Shown here: one piece after another, positions 34,051 to 47,467 of the stretch
Position numbering within the stretch: position 1 is the stretch's first letter
How the letters are laid out: each line of letters begins with the position of its first letter
NCBI RefSeq assembly: GCF_000378445.1
Contig: NZ_KB899716.1
Span: forward strand, 17,391 to 81,390
From: Deinococcus aquatilis DSM 23025
GTDB lineage: Bacteria > Deinococcota > Deinococci > Deinococcales > Deinococcaceae
Direction of reading: 5' to 3'
Length of the DNA: 64,000 nt
The notes under the pieces: generated by a model
What the model saw: only the letters and a program-made list of their open reading frames with translations
Databases searched by the model: none
Told to the model about the DNA's origin: nothing
Made by a program: the position numbers and the translations under genes

Positions 34051-34950
34051 TTAGCCGTTGACTACTTCGCCCCCGTTCACGTGCATCACCTGGCCGGTCA
34101 CGTAGCTGCTGTCCTCACTTGCCAGATACACGTAAGCGGGCGCAACTTCGGCGGGCTGGCCCGGGCGCCTCAGAGGTACCTTCGCCCCGTGCTCACCGAC
34201 CTTTTCCTTGTCCATGGTGGCCGGAATCAGGGGTGTCCAGATGGGGCCAGGAGCCACGGCATTGACGCGGATGCCCTGCTCGGCCAGTTGTCCACTGAGG
34301 CTGCGCGTGAAGGCCACCTGTGCGCCCTTGGTGCTGGAATAGTCCAGCAGTTCCGGGCTGCCCTTGTAGGCCGTGACACTGGTCGTATTGATGATGCTCG
34401 CGCCTTCCCCCAGGTGGGGCAGGGCCGCCTGAGTCACGTAGAACATTCCAAACACGTTGGTACGGAAGGTGGCTTCAAGTTGCTCGGGTGAGATGTCGGT
34501 CAGGCTTTTTTGTGGGTGCTGCTCGGCGGCATTGTTCACCACGATATCGAGGCGGCCAAACCTGTCTACCGTCTGCTGTACGGCATCTCTGGCAACCTGA
34601 GGATCGCCCACGTCCCCTGCGATGATCAGGCATTGGCGTCCTTCGCCCCGAACCATCTCGGCTGTGGCCCTGGCGTCCTCGTGTTCGTCAAGGTAAAGCA
34701 GGGCCACATCTGCGCCTTCGCGGGCAAAATGAACGGCCACTGCCCGTCCGATGCCGCTGTCTCCACCCGTGATGATGGCAACTTTGCCTTCCAGCTTGCC
34801 GCTCCCCCGGTAGTTGTCGCGCACGACCACAGGCGCGAGGCTCATCTCGGCTTCGCTGCCGGGCTGATCGCTCTGGGTTTCTGCGGGCACCTGCTCAGGC
34901 ATGTCCTGAATGGCGGCGCTTTCCGGTCCCTGATTCTGGTCTGAGGTCAT
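34051..34950 (-). CDS. SDR family oxidoreductase with N-terminal extension
   Basis: A 299-residue classical short-chain dehydrogenase. A hydrophilic N-terminal tail of about 45 residues precedes the core. The NAD(P) motif is AIITGGDSGIGRAVA, NNAA follows, and the catalytic tetrad includes Ser in NTTSVTAYKG and YSSTK. It is closest in style to the general-stress YhdF/YdaD (YghA) oxidoreductases of bacteria. The ligand is unknown. It is monocistronic with its own terminator. Confidence 0.87.
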   Translation of the reverse strand: MTSDQNQGPESAAIQDMPEQVPAETQSDQPGSEAEMSLAPVVVRDNYRGSGKLEGKVAIITGGDSGIGRAVAVHFAREGADVALLYLDEHEDARATAEMVRGEGRQCLIIAGDVGDPQVARDAVQQTVDRFGRLDIVVNNAAEQHPQKSLTDISPEQLEATFRTNVFGMFYVTQAALPHLGEGASIINTTSVTAYKGSPELLDYSSTKGAQVAFTRSLSGQLAEQGIRVNAVAPGPIWTPLIPATMDKEKVGEHGAKVPLRRPGQPAEVAPAYVYLASEDSSYVTGQVMHVNGGEVVNG

Positions 34951-35044
34951 GTGTCTATTTCACACGTCTGGGCGCGGTTTGTCCTTTACCAGCCATGTAC
35001 CTAATTCAGGAAGAGGACTCAGAAGACCTTGGTGCCGACCAGAG

Positions 35045-35079
35045 AAAACCCCCATCCCTGGCTGCTCGGGGTGGGGGTT
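35045..35079 (-). terminator. Terminator of tkt
   Basis: On the minus strand AACCCCCACCC pairs with GGGATGGGGGTT, followed by TTC. It lies about 30 bp after the transketolase stop. Confidence 0.7.
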
Positions 35080-35111
35080 CATGGACTCTGGACTGATTAC
35101 AGATTCTTGAC

Positions 35112-37112
<2,001 letters not shown>

Positions 37113-37239
37113 ACCGCCTATCTTAACCTGTTAGTAGATGGTGTACACCGGACACGAATAGGCTGACCTTCATTTTCTGTCTAAGTCCAGCGATTGGCTG
37201 CCTGTAGATTCTGAGTAGGTCGAAGTTCATCTCTAGATT

Positions 37240-37334
37240 GACCGAGCGAAGCGAGTATCGGAGAAAGTACGTCGTCGTGGGAATGGAGCTTTATCCCGCT
37301 GTTGGGGATAAGCAGAATGTCAACTACGACGTAG
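37240..37334. repeat. Hairpin-forming intergenic repeat element
   Basis: A nested dyad occupies the tkt-pdxY gap. The outer arms are TACGTCGTCGT and ACTACGACGTA, and the inner arms include TTTATCCC and GGGATAA. It is preceded by GAGCGAAGCGAGTA, which resembles GAGCAAAGCGAGTA in the element at 55239-55409. No protein is credible here. Confidence 0.5.
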
Positions 37335-38255
37335 TTAGCCCACCCGCTGTGCCCCGAAGATCTGTCCCGGCGCGGCGTAGTCGTTGCGGGCCGCCACCAA
37401 CTGAATCTCGCGGGTTCCGGCGCGGTGGGTGCGCTCCAGCAGCGCGTACAGGGCACTCATGGACAATTCCAGCGCGGCGGCTACGTTCCCTGTGCGAACG
37501 TACTGTCCCAAGAACAGTGCGGCGATGGCGTCTCCGGTGCCGTTGCGTGGAGGGTCCAGCGGCAGCAGCGGCGTGCGGCACACCCAGGCCCCTTCCCCCG
37601 TGACCGCCAGGGTTTCGATGGTGTCCTGCGGCGCGTCACTGCGGGTCAGGCTGGTCACGAGCACGATTTGGGGGCCAGTGGGGTTCAGGCGCTCTCTCAG
37701 GGCGTGAGCGGCGCTCAGGGCGTCTTCGAGGGTCTGCACGGTTTGCCCGGTCAGGAGTTCGAGTTCAAACTGGTTGGGCGTCACGATGTCGGCGGCAGGA
37801 ATGGCCTGCGCCGCGATCAGCTCCGGCAGTTCTGGCCGCACGAACACGCCGCGCCCCACGTCGCCCATCACGGGGTCGCAGCAGTACAGGGCCGCCGGGT
37901 TGGCCGCCCGCACACGCCGCACTGCATTGACCACAGCGCCCACGGTGCCCTCACTGCCCATGTAGCCGCTGAGTACCGCGTGGCATTCCGGCAGTGCGCC
38001 GCGTGCCTCGATGCCGTCCAGCAGTTCGGCCACCAGTTCGGGTGGAAACACCGCCCCCGTCCATGCTCCGTATCCCGTGTGGTTGGAAAACTGCACCGTG
38101 TTGACTGCCCATACCTCGAATCCGAGGCATTGCAGCGGAAACACGGCGGCAGCATTGCCTACATGCCCATAACTGACCCAGGACTGAATGCTGAGAATGT
38201 TGAGTGGCACGGTCTTGATGGACAGGTCTGAAGATGCTGGAACGGGGGCGGTCAT
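37335..38255 (-). CDS. pdxY: Pyridoxal kinase PdxY
   Basis: A 306-residue ribokinase-fold enzyme that phosphorylates pyridoxal in vitamin B6 salvage. Family landmarks are the N-terminal [57 protein letters not shown] and the anion-hole [18 protein letters not shown] lies 6 nt before the ATG at 38255, and the spacer GGAGGC could also serve as a ribosome site. The longer frame upstream is antisense shadow of nothing recognisable and is not used. Confidence 0.93.
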   Translation of the reverse strand: MTAPVPASSDLSIKTVPLNILSIQSWVSYGHVGNAAAVFPLQCLGFEVWAVNTVQFSNHTGYGAWTGAVFPPELVAELLDGIEARGALPECHAVLSGYMGSEGTVGAVVNAVRRVRAANPAALYCCDPVMGDVGRGVFVRPELPELIAAQAIPAADIVTPNQFELELLTGQTVQTLEDALSAAHALRERLNPTGPQIVLVTSLTRSDAPQDTIETLAVTGEGAWVCRTPLLPLDPPRNGTGDAIAALFLGQYVRTGNVAAALELSMSALYALLERTHRAGTREIQLVAARNDYAAPGQIFGAQRVG

Positions 38256-38275
38256 GCCTCCAGAATACGGCCCAC

Positions 38276-39106
38276 TCAGCGGATAGCGCTGGCCTTGAAC
38301 GGTTTGGCACTGGTGGAGAACAAAACGTTCCAAGTGTCCCGGTCCACGCGTCCGGTCACGCTCAGGCTGTTGGCTGCCTGAAATGCCCGCACGGTGGCCG
38401 CCGTGACCGGGCCGAAATAACCGTCGCCACGCCCACCATTGCCCGGCTGTGTCAGAGCGATCAGACGGTTTTGCACGGCCCGGACATCCTGCCCATTGAT
38501 GCGTTGGGGCAGCAGTTCCAGCAGGCGGGTGTAGGGCACCGGGGCCAGTGACGCGGCGCTGGTGGTGGGTGTAGGGGCTGGGGTGGCAGCGGGCGTCACT
38601 GCGGGCGCAGGCGTGGGCCGGGTCAGCGTCACGCCGTCGATTTTGGTGGAGTTGGCGGGCGCAGAACTGGCTGGAGTGGCCGCTGGGGTGGGCGTGGTCG
38701 GTGCGGGTGCCCCGGAGGGCGGCGTATCCACATAGACCAACGTCTGGGCGCGGCCATCCGGGTCGGGTTGCAGGCGCACATAGACGAACCCCGCCGGAGT
38801 CTTCAGCCAGTTGAACACGCTGCGCTGCTCGTCCCGGCTGCGCCACACGCCGTACAGGTCAGGCTCCAGCTCTGCCACCAGTTTCATCCGCACGTTCTCC
38901 ACCGTGCCGCCTGTACCCACGCAGGCTTTCAGGTTGGTGCCAATTTTGGCAAAACTGGTGGGGCAGTTGCGGAGTACCCCGTCCAGTACCCCGGCCAGCC
39001 GAACCGCTGCCTTTTCTACATCTGCTTTGGCCGGAGCGGCGGCAGCAACAGGCAGGGCAGCAAGGCTGACATGGGACAGGGCAAACAGCAGGGCAACGCG
39101 CTTCAT
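38276..39106 (-). CDS. Secreted protein with peptidoglycan-binding domain
   Basis: A 276-residue exported protein: signal peptide ([23 protein letters not shown]), an N-terminal domain of unknown type with two cysteines ([18 protein letters not shown]), an Ala/Pro/Thr-rich linker, and a C-terminal PG_binding_1 domain ([41 protein letters not shown]). It probably associates with the cell wall. The N-terminal half is not assigned. It is divergent from the winged-helix gene. Confidence 0.78.
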   Translation of the reverse strand: MKRVALLFALSHVSLAALPVAAAAPAKADVEKAAVRLAGVLDGVLRNCPTSFAKIGTNLKACVGTGGTVENVRMKLVAELEPDLYGVWRSRDEQRSVFNWLKTPAGFVYVRLQPDPDGRAQTLVYVDTPPSGAPAPTTPTPAATPASSAPANSTKIDGVTLTRPTPAPAVTPAATPAPTPTTSAASLAPVPYTRLLELLPQRINGQDVRAVQNRLIALTQPGNGGRGDGYFGPVTAATVRAFQAANSLSVTGRVDRDTWNVLFSTSAKPFKASAIR

Positions 39107-39245
39107 CAAAGTACAAGTAGCACGCCCAGATCACTGGAGTCTGATGGGGCTGTCAGAAAGGGTTGAGCGTGTCTTCAGAGGTGCAGACCTGCGGCTTTCA
39201 GCGCCGGGGGATGCGGGCTGAAAGTGGTTCTGCCACGCTACAGGC

Positions 39246-39941
39246 ATGACCTCCACACAAGCAGACCAGTTGCCAGACCAACTGCGGATCACTGACCCCA
39301 GACAGGCCCGTGCCCTGCGGCAACAGCATCATTTTCTGGCCCGCTTCCTCACGCCGCATTCTCCGAGCGACGTGGCCGCCTCGTTGGGGATGGCCGCGAA
39401 TCTGGCCCACCACCATGCCCGCAAACTGGCCGAACTGGGCCTGCTTGTTCGTCTAGAGCGTCAGGGTGGCAAAGTGCGTTACCAACTGGCCGCACGGGAG
39501 TTTCTGATGGCTTCCAGCCTGCTTCCACCCGAAGACAGACAGGGCAACGGCACCAAAGACATGCAGGAATTGTCAGAGGCTTTTTTGCACGCCTACGAGC
39601 GGTCATGGCGCTCCATGCAGACCGATGAGGACGGCAACTTCAGCTTTGGCGACCACATCACGCCCGCGCCGCCCATCAGCTTTTTGCAGAAATCCGCCGC
39701 CGAGCCTTATCCCACCCATCTGGACGCCCTGACCCTGCGCCTCACCCCGGAACGGTACGCCCGCCTCGCCCACGCCCTGAGCAGTTTGATTGCCGAAGCT
39801 GCCACCGAGCCGCTTACCGATGAAGGCCAAGCTTGCACATTGGCAGTCCTGGCCTTTGAGGGTATACCGGGTGAAATGAGTGGAGAAATGCGGGGGATTT
39901 CGCGCCGTCTGAATTCGTTCCTGGGGGCGGAAATCATGTGA
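39246..39941 (+). CDS. Winged-helix (ArsR-like) transcriptional regulator
   Basis: A 231-residue cytoplasmic protein. Residues about 20-90 form a winged helix of the ArsR type (ARALRQQHHFLARFLTPHSPSDVAASLGMAANLAHHHARKLAELGLL...GGKVRYQL). No metal-binding cysteine cluster is visible, so the signal is not a metal by the usual ArsR motif. The C-terminal half is unassigned. The neighbour genes do not reveal its target. Confidence 0.72.
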   Translation: MTSTQADQLPDQLRITDPRQARALRQQHHFLARFLTPHSPSDVAASLGMAANLAHHHARKLAELGLLVRLERQGGKVRYQLAAREFLMASSLLPPEDRQGNGTKDMQELSEAFLHAYERSWRSMQTDEDGNFSFGDHITPAPPISFLQKSAAEPYPTHLDALTLRLTPERYARLAHALSSLIAEAATEPLTDEGQACTLAVLAFEGIPGEMSGEMRGISRRLNSFLGAEIM

Positions 39942-40044
39942 ACGTCGCCCTCCGGGCTGTTGCCAGCTTAGACAAAGTCGATGGCCCACAGCTCAGGGCC
40001 AGGGCTGATCCCCCAAGATGGAGCCAGCCAAACGCCCCGAGAGG

Positions 40045-40926
40045 TTACTTGTACTGCGGCCAGGGCCAGGTCTTGAAGTTCACTTCCTGCCACTTGGGGT
40101 GCATTCCCTCGTCTTCTTGCAGATTCACCAGTTTGCTGATGGCGCATTTCTGGTAATCCAGCAGCAGTTGCTTCTTGTCGGCGGTCTTGAAGTCTCGGGT
40201 CGCCAGAACGCTCTGCACCGAAATGGTGGGCACGCTCTGGGCCGACAGATTCGGGTAAAACAGCTTGGCGGGCGCGTAGATGGCCGCCAGTTTGGCGTTG
40301 CTGGGCACAGGCACCAGATTCAGACCACTGAGACCCTTGACCCAGGTGGCAGGTTGCCCGATGACGGCCAGCACAGCGTCTACCTGTCCAGCATTCAGGG
40401 CGGCAACGGCGCTGGGCTGGTCTTTCATGGTCACGATCTGGTAGGGCACTCCAGTCATGGCACTCACCACCTTGGCCGTGATGATGCTGCCGCCCCAGGC
40501 ACCTACCCGCTTGCCCTTCAGATCGGCAAACGTCTGGATTCCGGTAACGGTCACGCGTCCAAAAATATTTTTGCTGGAGGTGGGCGGCTTCGCCAGCAGG
40601 TGGATTTCTTCGCGGTGCAGCGGCAGCAGCGTGCGAATGCCTTCCACGCGGGGGTCCTGGTCGATCTGTTGGCGGGCCTTCAATACGTCGCTCTGCACGA
40701 AGGCCAGGGAAACTTCGTTGTTCAGCAGCAGGTCGATGTTCTCCAGGCTGCCGCTGGTGCCCCGCTCACGCAGGTAGGCGCTCTGGGTACACACCAGGCC
40801 CACGTTTTTGAACATGGCGCTGTAGGTTCCGGTGGGGCTGCCGGTGGCGACGTTCAGGGTGGGCGGAGTGGCGGCCTGAGCCACCGTCAGGGTCAACAGG
40901 AGTGAGGTCAATGCAGTGCGCTTCAT
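40045..40926 (-). CDS. TAXI-family TRAP solute-binding protein
   Basis: A 293-residue secreted binding protein: signal peptide (MKRTALTSLLLTLTVAQA), then PPTLNVATGSPTGTYSAMFKN and the TAXI segment RERGTSGSLENIDLLLNNEVSLAFVQSDVL. TAXI proteins deliver ligands such as glutamate or organic acids to TRAP transporters. No TRAP membrane subunit lies next to it. It is the last gene of a probable operon with the coiled-coil membrane protein and a small membrane protein. GGAG lies 6 nt before the ATG. Confidence 0.85.
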   Translation of the reverse strand: MKRTALTSLLLTLTVAQAATPPTLNVATGSPTGTYSAMFKNVGLVCTQSAYLRERGTSGSLENIDLLLNNEVSLAFVQSDVLKARQQIDQDPRVEGIRTLLPLHREEIHLLAKPPTSSKNIFGRVTVTGIQTFADLKGKRVGAWGGSIITAKVVSAMTGVPYQIVTMKDQPSAVAALNAGQVDAVLAVIGQPATWVKGLSGLNLVPVPSNAKLAAIYAPAKLFYPNLSAQSVPTISVQSVLATRDFKTADKKQLLLDYQKCAISKLVNLQEDEGMHPKWQEVNFKTWPWPQYK

Positions 40927-40955
40927 GGAGTCTCCAGGATGGGGCCGAGATGGGG

Positions 40956-41156
40956 TCATTTCAGTTCACCGTAGCCGTCTGATGTGGACGTGTCAGGGAG
41001 CGGGGCGGGCGAGGTGGGTGTGGTGGAGGTGTCCACTGGATTCACTACCGGGGTTGACGTGTCGCCAAACGCGCCATTCTGATCCAGATAAATCACTGCG
41101 CCGCAGACCACAAGGATCAGGGCCAGCAGGCCGCCGACAACCCGGCTGCGGCTCAT
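40956..41156 (-). CDS. Small single-pass membrane protein
   Basis: A 66-residue protein with an N-terminal membrane anchor (VVGGLLALILVVCGAVIYLDQ) and a Thr/Pro/Ser-rich extracytoplasmic tail. The cysteine is within the membrane segment and is not in a good lipobox. Its ATG overlaps the stop of the coiled-coil gene by 4 nt. No family is recognised. Confidence 0.65.
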   Translation of the reverse strand: MSRSRVVGGLLALILVVCGAVIYLDQNGAFGDTSTPVVNPVDTSTTPTSPAPLPDTSTSDGYGELK

Positions 41157-41911
41157 GCGGGGCCGCCGTTGGATTGGCTGTTGCTGGGCCGCGACGTGCG
41201 TTCGCCACTTGCCAACGCCTGATCCAGCAGTTCGGCGTTGCGTCCGGCGCGGCGGGCAATTTCACTGAGGGCACTTTCGGTCACATGCTGGTCTTCGGCA
41301 CTCAGGTTGGCCTGCTGAAGCGCCGAGGCCACATTGCCTTTGGCCTGCGCCAACTGCGTATCGATGCGGGCTTTCTTGATCTGGCGGTCAAAGGCCACCA
41401 GATCGGCCCGCAGATCATCCAGATGCAGTTGGGCACGGCCAAACGCGTCCCGGCTCATGTTCAGGTCGCCTTCCCAGCGGGCCACGTCGGCTGCGTCCAT
41501 ATCGGCGCGGTTGGCATTGATCAGGCGCTCGAAATCGGCCAGATGCCCGTTGGCCTCCGACAGTTGCCTGCCCTTGTCAGCGATCAGCTTTTCAAATTGC
41601 CCACGCTGCAAGATCAGGGTTTCGAGAGGCATGGCCCGCGCCACCTGTTCCTTGGCCCTGACCCGGGCGGCATTCAGACCCATCAACAGGGCAGGCATCA
41701 GGAAAATCACGGCCAGCACTGCCACCACGAAGGCCGCGATGGTCACGGTGGTCAGCGCCACACCGGCCACCGCCACCGCCGCCGCGCCCAACGCCGACAG
41801 CGCCAACACGCCGCCTGCCGTATACAGCGCGATTCGTCCTGCTGTGATCGGCGCACGTGCCCCCGAAGCTTGCGTCACGATGACTTTTTCCGGTCGTACA
41901 GGCTGGCTCAT
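41153..41911 (-). CDS. Membrane-anchored coiled-coil (PspA-like) protein
   Basis: A 252-residue protein with two hydrophobic segments near the N-terminus (about residues 25-75) followed by a long charged helix (about 80-230) that resembles PspA/IM30 coiled coils. A role in membrane maintenance is suggested by that resemblance only. The ATG at 41911 is supported by TATAAG 6 nt upstream. It is the first gene of an operon with a small membrane protein and a TAXI binding protein. Confidence 0.6.
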   Translation of the reverse strand: MSQPVRPEKVIVTQASGARAPITAGRIALYTAGGVLALSALGAAAVAVAGVALTTVTIAAFVVAVLAVIFLMPALLMGLNAARVRAKEQVARAMPLETLILQRGQFEKLIADKGRQLSEANGHLADFERLINANRADMDAADVARWEGDLNMSRDAFGRAQLHLDDLRADLVAFDRQIKKARIDTQLAQAKGNVASALQQANLSAEDQHVTESALSEIARRAGRNAELLDQALASGERTSRPSNSQSNGGPA

Positions 41912-42072
41912 ATCTCTCTTATACGCCGGAAAGGGGCAGGAGGTTGCGGATGCAGGGGGAGTGTGGGGGAATGAACGCCAGCAGGAGCCTCTTCTCCACG
42001 CCCTGCCCTCCACCGAGCCAAAAAAGCGCCCCCACCTCTCGGCAGGAGCGCTCCATCAGATATTTCTTAGAC

Positions 42073-43908
<1,836 letters not shown>

Positions 43909-43966
43909 AGGAATATCCTCCTCGCAGGGGGTCGCCCGACGAGGGGGCGCAACCCAGCATTGTTGA

Positions 43967-44004
43967 TTAGACTCAGTCTAAAACTTTTTGGCGGCGTTGT
44001 CATG
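43967..44004 (-). promoter_or_regulatory. Promoter and palindromic operator of acyl-CoA dehydrogenase gene
   Basis: On the minus strand ATGACA is separated by 17 bp from TAGACT. The -10 lies inside a perfect 15-bp palindrome, TTAGACTCAGTCTAA (43967-43981). This placement is that of a repressor site, likely for a fatty-acid-responsive TetR regulator not present in the window. Confidence 0.65.
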
Positions 44005-44226
44005 TGGGCCAGTCCATTTCAGTCCTGAACTCGTCCTCGGTACTTTTCTGTCTCTGAGGCAGGAACAGTGTGCCTTCAGCTCTCATAAAGCCTGAAGCAT
44101 GGATTCATATAACCTTAAAAATCTGTCGAATCACAGGGAAATTCATCTGCCGGGGGGTGGGGGCCATCTGTCCCGCTACACGTGTCTGTGTCACCTCTCC
44201 CCATTTCAGGTATGTTGTTAAAGATC

Positions 44227-44922
44227 ATGAACTACCCAAGCCTTGTTTGGCACCTCAAGCGAACCGAGTTGTTTGCGGATCTTGAGCTGACCGAACTGGA
44301 GCGCGTGGCTGCCACGACGCCCTACCGTTCTTATCAGCCGGGTGAAGTGATTTACCGCATGGACGACCCATCCGACGCGCTGTATTTCGTTCGCAGCGGC
44401 CTCGTGAAAATCAGCAAGCTGTTTCCAAACGGCAAGGAGGCCATTCTCGGCGTGATCGGGCAACACGATACCTTTGGGGAACTGCTGCTACAGGCTGATG
44501 AACGCCGCCCTACACAGGCGGAAGCTCTGGAGCGCACCACATTGATCGTGCTGCCGCGCGGCGAGTTGCAAAAGCTGCTGAACAGCAAGCCCGAACTTGC
44601 CATGAAACTGATTCGCCTGATGGCCGCCCGCCTCTTTGAAGCCCAGAGCTGGACGGCTGCCGTCAGTGCATACAGCGCCCCCGAGCGTGTGGCGAGCTTG
44701 CTGTACCGCCTTGCCCGTGAGTTTGGCCGCCCCCATGCACAGGGCGTGGAACTGGCCCTCAAGCTGAATCAGGAAGACATCGCCCGCATGGTTGGGGCCA
44801 CCCGCGAAACCGTCAGCCATTCTCTGGGCAAACTCAAGCAGGAAGGCGCGATCATGCGGGCCAGAACCCCGATCATCGTGCGGATGGAAGCCCTTAAGCG
44901 CTACCTCGAACAGAGTAACTAG
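44227..44922 (+). CDS. CRP/FNR-family transcriptional regulator
   Basis: A 231-residue regulator with an N-terminal cyclic-nucleotide-binding domain (about residues 10-130: PGEVIYRMDDPSDALYFVRSGLVKI, GELLL) and a C-terminal winged helix-turn-helix (LKLNQEDIARMVGATRETVSHSLGKLKQEGAI). No FNR-type iron-sulfur cysteines are present. It resembles the Deinococcus stress regulator DdrI, but I cannot prove orthology here. Three in-frame starts exist (44182, 44212, 44227); the last begins MNYPSLVWHLK and is preferred. Confidence 0.85.
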   Translation: MNYPSLVWHLKRTELFADLELTELERVAATTPYRSYQPGEVIYRMDDPSDALYFVRSGLVKISKLFPNGKEAILGVIGQHDTFGELLLQADERRPTQAEALERTTLIVLPRGELQKLLNSKPELAMKLIRLMAARLFEAQSWTAAVSAYSAPERVASLLYRLAREFGRPHAQGVELALKLNQEDIARMVGATRETVSHSLGKLKQEGAIMRARTPIIVRMEALKRYLEQSN

Positions 44923-44967
44923 GCCGCAGCATTGGGGCAGCAGCACTGGGGCCAAAGCAACCAAGCC

Positions 44968-45507
44968 ATGACCACTCCAGACGGACGTATCCGGCGGGCC
45001 ACCACTGCCGATGCGTCCGCCTTGGCTTGTGTGCATGTGAGCAGTTGGCAGGACACCTACGCTGGGCTGATGCCTGCCACGTTTCTGGCCGCCATGACGG
45101 ACGCCGCTGCCCTTGAACGCCGCCGAGCTTTCTGGGAAAGGCATGTGAACAGCCCTGATCACGTGACGCTGGTGGCCGAATTCGGGGGAGAAGTGGTGGC
45201 CTTCGTGTCGGGCGGCCCGGCCCATGACCATCCGGGTTATGACGCCGAATTGCATACCCTGTACGCCCTGCCACACGCCAAAGGTCTGGGCCTGGGCCGC
45301 CGCCTGACCGCTGCACTGGCGGAAGAATTGCAGGCACGCGGCTTTCAGTCCTTGGCCCTCTGGGTACTGGATGTCAATCCGACCCGCGCCTTCTATCTGC
45401 ATCTGGGTGGACGCGAAGCAGGGGAGAAGATTGAAACGATTCCCGGCGGAGAGTTGCGAGAGATTCGGCTGGTCTGGGATGATCTGGCAAGTCTGATGGC
45501 AGGGTAA
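44968..45507 (+). CDS. GNAT-family N-acetyltransferase
   Basis: A 179-residue single-domain GNAT. The acetyl-CoA loop is seen in LYALPHAKGLGLGRRLTAALAEELQARG, and the C-terminal LWVLDVNPTRAFYLHLGGREAGEK is typical. The substrate is unknown. It lies 45 bp after the CRP-family gene and could share its transcript. The ATG at 44968 starts the fold; an upstream in-frame ATG at 44932 would overlap low-complexity sequence. Confidence 0.8.
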   Translation: MTTPDGRIRRATTADASALACVHVSSWQDTYAGLMPATFLAAMTDAAALERRRAFWERHVNSPDHVTLVAEFGGEVVAFVSGGPAHDHPGYDAELHTLYALPHAKGLGLGRRLTAALAEELQARGFQSLALWVLDVNPTRAFYLHLGGREAGEKIETIPGGELREIRLVWDDLASLMAG

Positions 45508-45514
45508 AACCAAG

Positions 45515-45552
45515 CAGAGCGGCGGAGCTACCCAGTCTCCGCCGCTCTGTTT
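45515..45552 (+). terminator. Terminator between GNAT gene and glmS
   Basis: CAGAGCGGCGGAG pairs with CTCCGCCGCTCTG, followed by TTT. It sits between convergent genes and may serve both. Confidence 0.75.
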
Positions 45553-45581
45553 GATCTTTGAGTCTTTCGACCTTCCAGCCC

Positions 45582-47402
45582 TTATTCCACCGTCACGCTC
45601 TTGGCGAGGTTGCGGGGCTTGTCGACATCCTTGCCCAGTGCCGTGGCCGTGAAGTAGCTCAGGAGTTGCAGGGCAATCACGTTCACCACCGGGCTGACCA
45701 TTTCGTGGGCGCGGGGCACGTACAGCACGTCGTCGGCGTGCACGGCGTTGGCGGTGTCGCCGTCGCTCAGGATGGCAATCACCTTACCTGCCCGCGCCCG
45801 CACTTCTTGCAGGTTGCTGATGGTTTTTTCCAGCAGGAAACTCTCGGTGGCGATGACCACCACGGGCAGATTTTCGTCGATCAGGGCAATCGGGCCGTGT
45901 TTCATCTCGCCTGCCGCGTAGCCTTCGGCGTGGATGTAGCTGATTTCCTTCAGCTTCAGCGCACCTTCGAGGGCGGTGGGGGCGTTCACGCCGCGCCCGA
46001 GGAACAGATAATCGCGGGCGTGGGCGTACTTCTCGGCTACGGCCTTGATAGCAGCCACACGCTCGGGGGCCAGAGCCTCTTCTACAAGGCGCGGCAGTTC
46101 GCGGGCGGCGTGCAGGAGTTCCTTGGCCTGCTCGTCGGTCAGGGTCTTGCGGGCGCGGGCCAGCCACAGCGCCAGCATCAGCATGGCCGACACCTGCGCC
46201 GTGTACGCCTTGGTACTCGCCACGCCGATTTCGGGGCCAGCGTGAATGTACAGCGTGTCGTCCAGCTCACGGGTCATGGAGCTGCCCTTGGCATTGATCA
46301 CGCCGAGGGTTTTCGCGCCGTGCTTCTTGGCCTCGCGCAGGGCTTCGAGGGTATCAATCGTTTCGCCCGACTGAGACACCACGATCGCCAGAGTGTTCTC
46401 GCTGACCAACGGCGAGCGGTAGCGGTACTCGCTGGCAACGTCCACTTCAACCGGAATCCGGGCCAACTGCTCGATCAGGTATTCGCCCACCAGTCCGGCA
46501 TAGTAAGCCGTTCCGCACGCAATGATGGAGATGCGCTTGAAGCTGGCCGGATCAAGGTTGATGTCCAGATTCACTTCGCCCGTTTCATCGTGCAGGCGGC
46601 CAATCAGGGTGTTGGTGAGGGCGGTGGGTTGCTCATAGATTTCCTTGAGCATGTAGGTATCGAATCCGCCCTTTTCGGCGGCCTCGGCGTCCCAGTCGAT
46701 GTGCTCGATGTCGCGCTGTACGGGGTTTCCGGCCAGATCCGTGACACGGAAGCCGTCGTCGTGCAAGACCACCATGTCGCCGTCGTGCAAAAAGACCATC
46801 TTGCGCGTGTAGGGCAGCAGCGCGGGCACGTCGGACGCGAGGAACATCTCGCCCTCGCCCACGCCCATGACCAGCGGGCTGACCGTGCGGGCCGCCACGA
46901 TTTCGCGGTGATCCACGTGCGTCACCACGATGCCGTAAGCGCCGCGCACCTGTCCCAGCGCCGTGCGAACCGCTTCGTACAGGTCGCCCGAGTAGGCTTC
47001 TTCGATCAGGTGGGCCAGCACCTCGCTGTCGGTTTCCGACTTGAAGCTGTGGCCGCGCTCAATCAGACCCGCTTTGAGGGTCAGGTAATTCTCGATGATC
47101 CCGTTGTGAATGATCACGATGCGCCCGTCTTCGGTGGCGTGCGGGTGCGCGTTGCTGTCGTTGGGCAGGCCGTGGGTGGCCCAGCGCGTATGGCCGATGC
47201 CCAGCGTGCCTTCCAGCGGCGTGCCTTCCAGCAGGGTACTCAGGTTGGACAGCTTGCCCGCCTTTTTCTTGACCTCGATGTGCGTGCCGTTGCGAATAGC
47301 CACGCCCGCGCTGTCATAGCCGCGGTATTCCAGTTTGGCGAGGCCCGAGATGAGCACGTCCTGCGCCTGACGACCACCGATATATCCTACGATTCCACAC
47401 AT
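45582..47402 (-). CDS. glmS: Glutamine-fructose-6-phosphate aminotransferase
   Basis: GlmS makes glucosamine-6-phosphate, the entry point to amino-sugar and peptidoglycan synthesis. The 606-residue protein has an N-terminal glutaminase domain whose nucleophile is Cys2 (MCGIVGYIGG) and two SIS sugar-isomerase domains (ISIIACGTAYYAGLVGEYLIE; LFLGRGVNAPTALEGALKLKEISYIHAEGYAAGEMKHGPIAL). The C-terminal signature DVDKPRNLAKSVTVE is complete. GAGGT lies 4 nt before the ATG. A glmS ribozyme occupies the leader. Confidence 0.97.
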   Translation of the reverse strand: MCGIVGYIGGRQAQDVLISGLAKLEYRGYDSAGVAIRNGTHIEVKKKAGKLSNLSTLLEGTPLEGTLGIGHTRWATHGLPNDSNAHPHATEDGRIVIIHNGIIENYLTLKAGLIERGHSFKSETDSEVLAHLIEEAYSGDLYEAVRTALGQVRGAYGIVVTHVDHREIVAARTVSPLVMGVGEGEMFLASDVPALLPYTRKMVFLHDGDMVVLHDDGFRVTDLAGNPVQRDIEHIDWDAEAAEKGGFDTYMLKEIYEQPTALTNTLIGRLHDETGEVNLDINLDPASFKRISIIACGTAYYAGLVGEYLIEQLARIPVEVDVASEYRYRSPLVSENTLAIVVSQSGETIDTLEALREAKKHGAKTLGVINAKGSSMTRELDDTLYIHAGPEIGVASTKAYTAQVSAMLMLALWLARARKTLTDEQAKELLHAARELPRLVEEALAPERVAAIKAVAEKYAHARDYLFLGRGVNAPTALEGALKLKEISYIHAEGYAAGEMKHGPIALIDENLPVVVIATESFLLEKTISNLQEVRARAGKVIAILSDGDTANAVHADDVLYVPRAHEMVSPVVNVIALQLLSYFTATALGKDVDKPRNLAKSVTVE

Positions 47403-47467
47403 ACGAACCTCGTCCCACACGGCACGAAAGGCTGGTGGGGGTGTCTGATTGGATTGGATGCATGTTG

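Noticed and set aside
37335..38846. Longer pdxY fusion protein
   Set aside because: The extra 197 codons upstream overlap the peptidoglycan-binding gene in another frame, and TATTCT plus GGAGGC mark the start at 38255.
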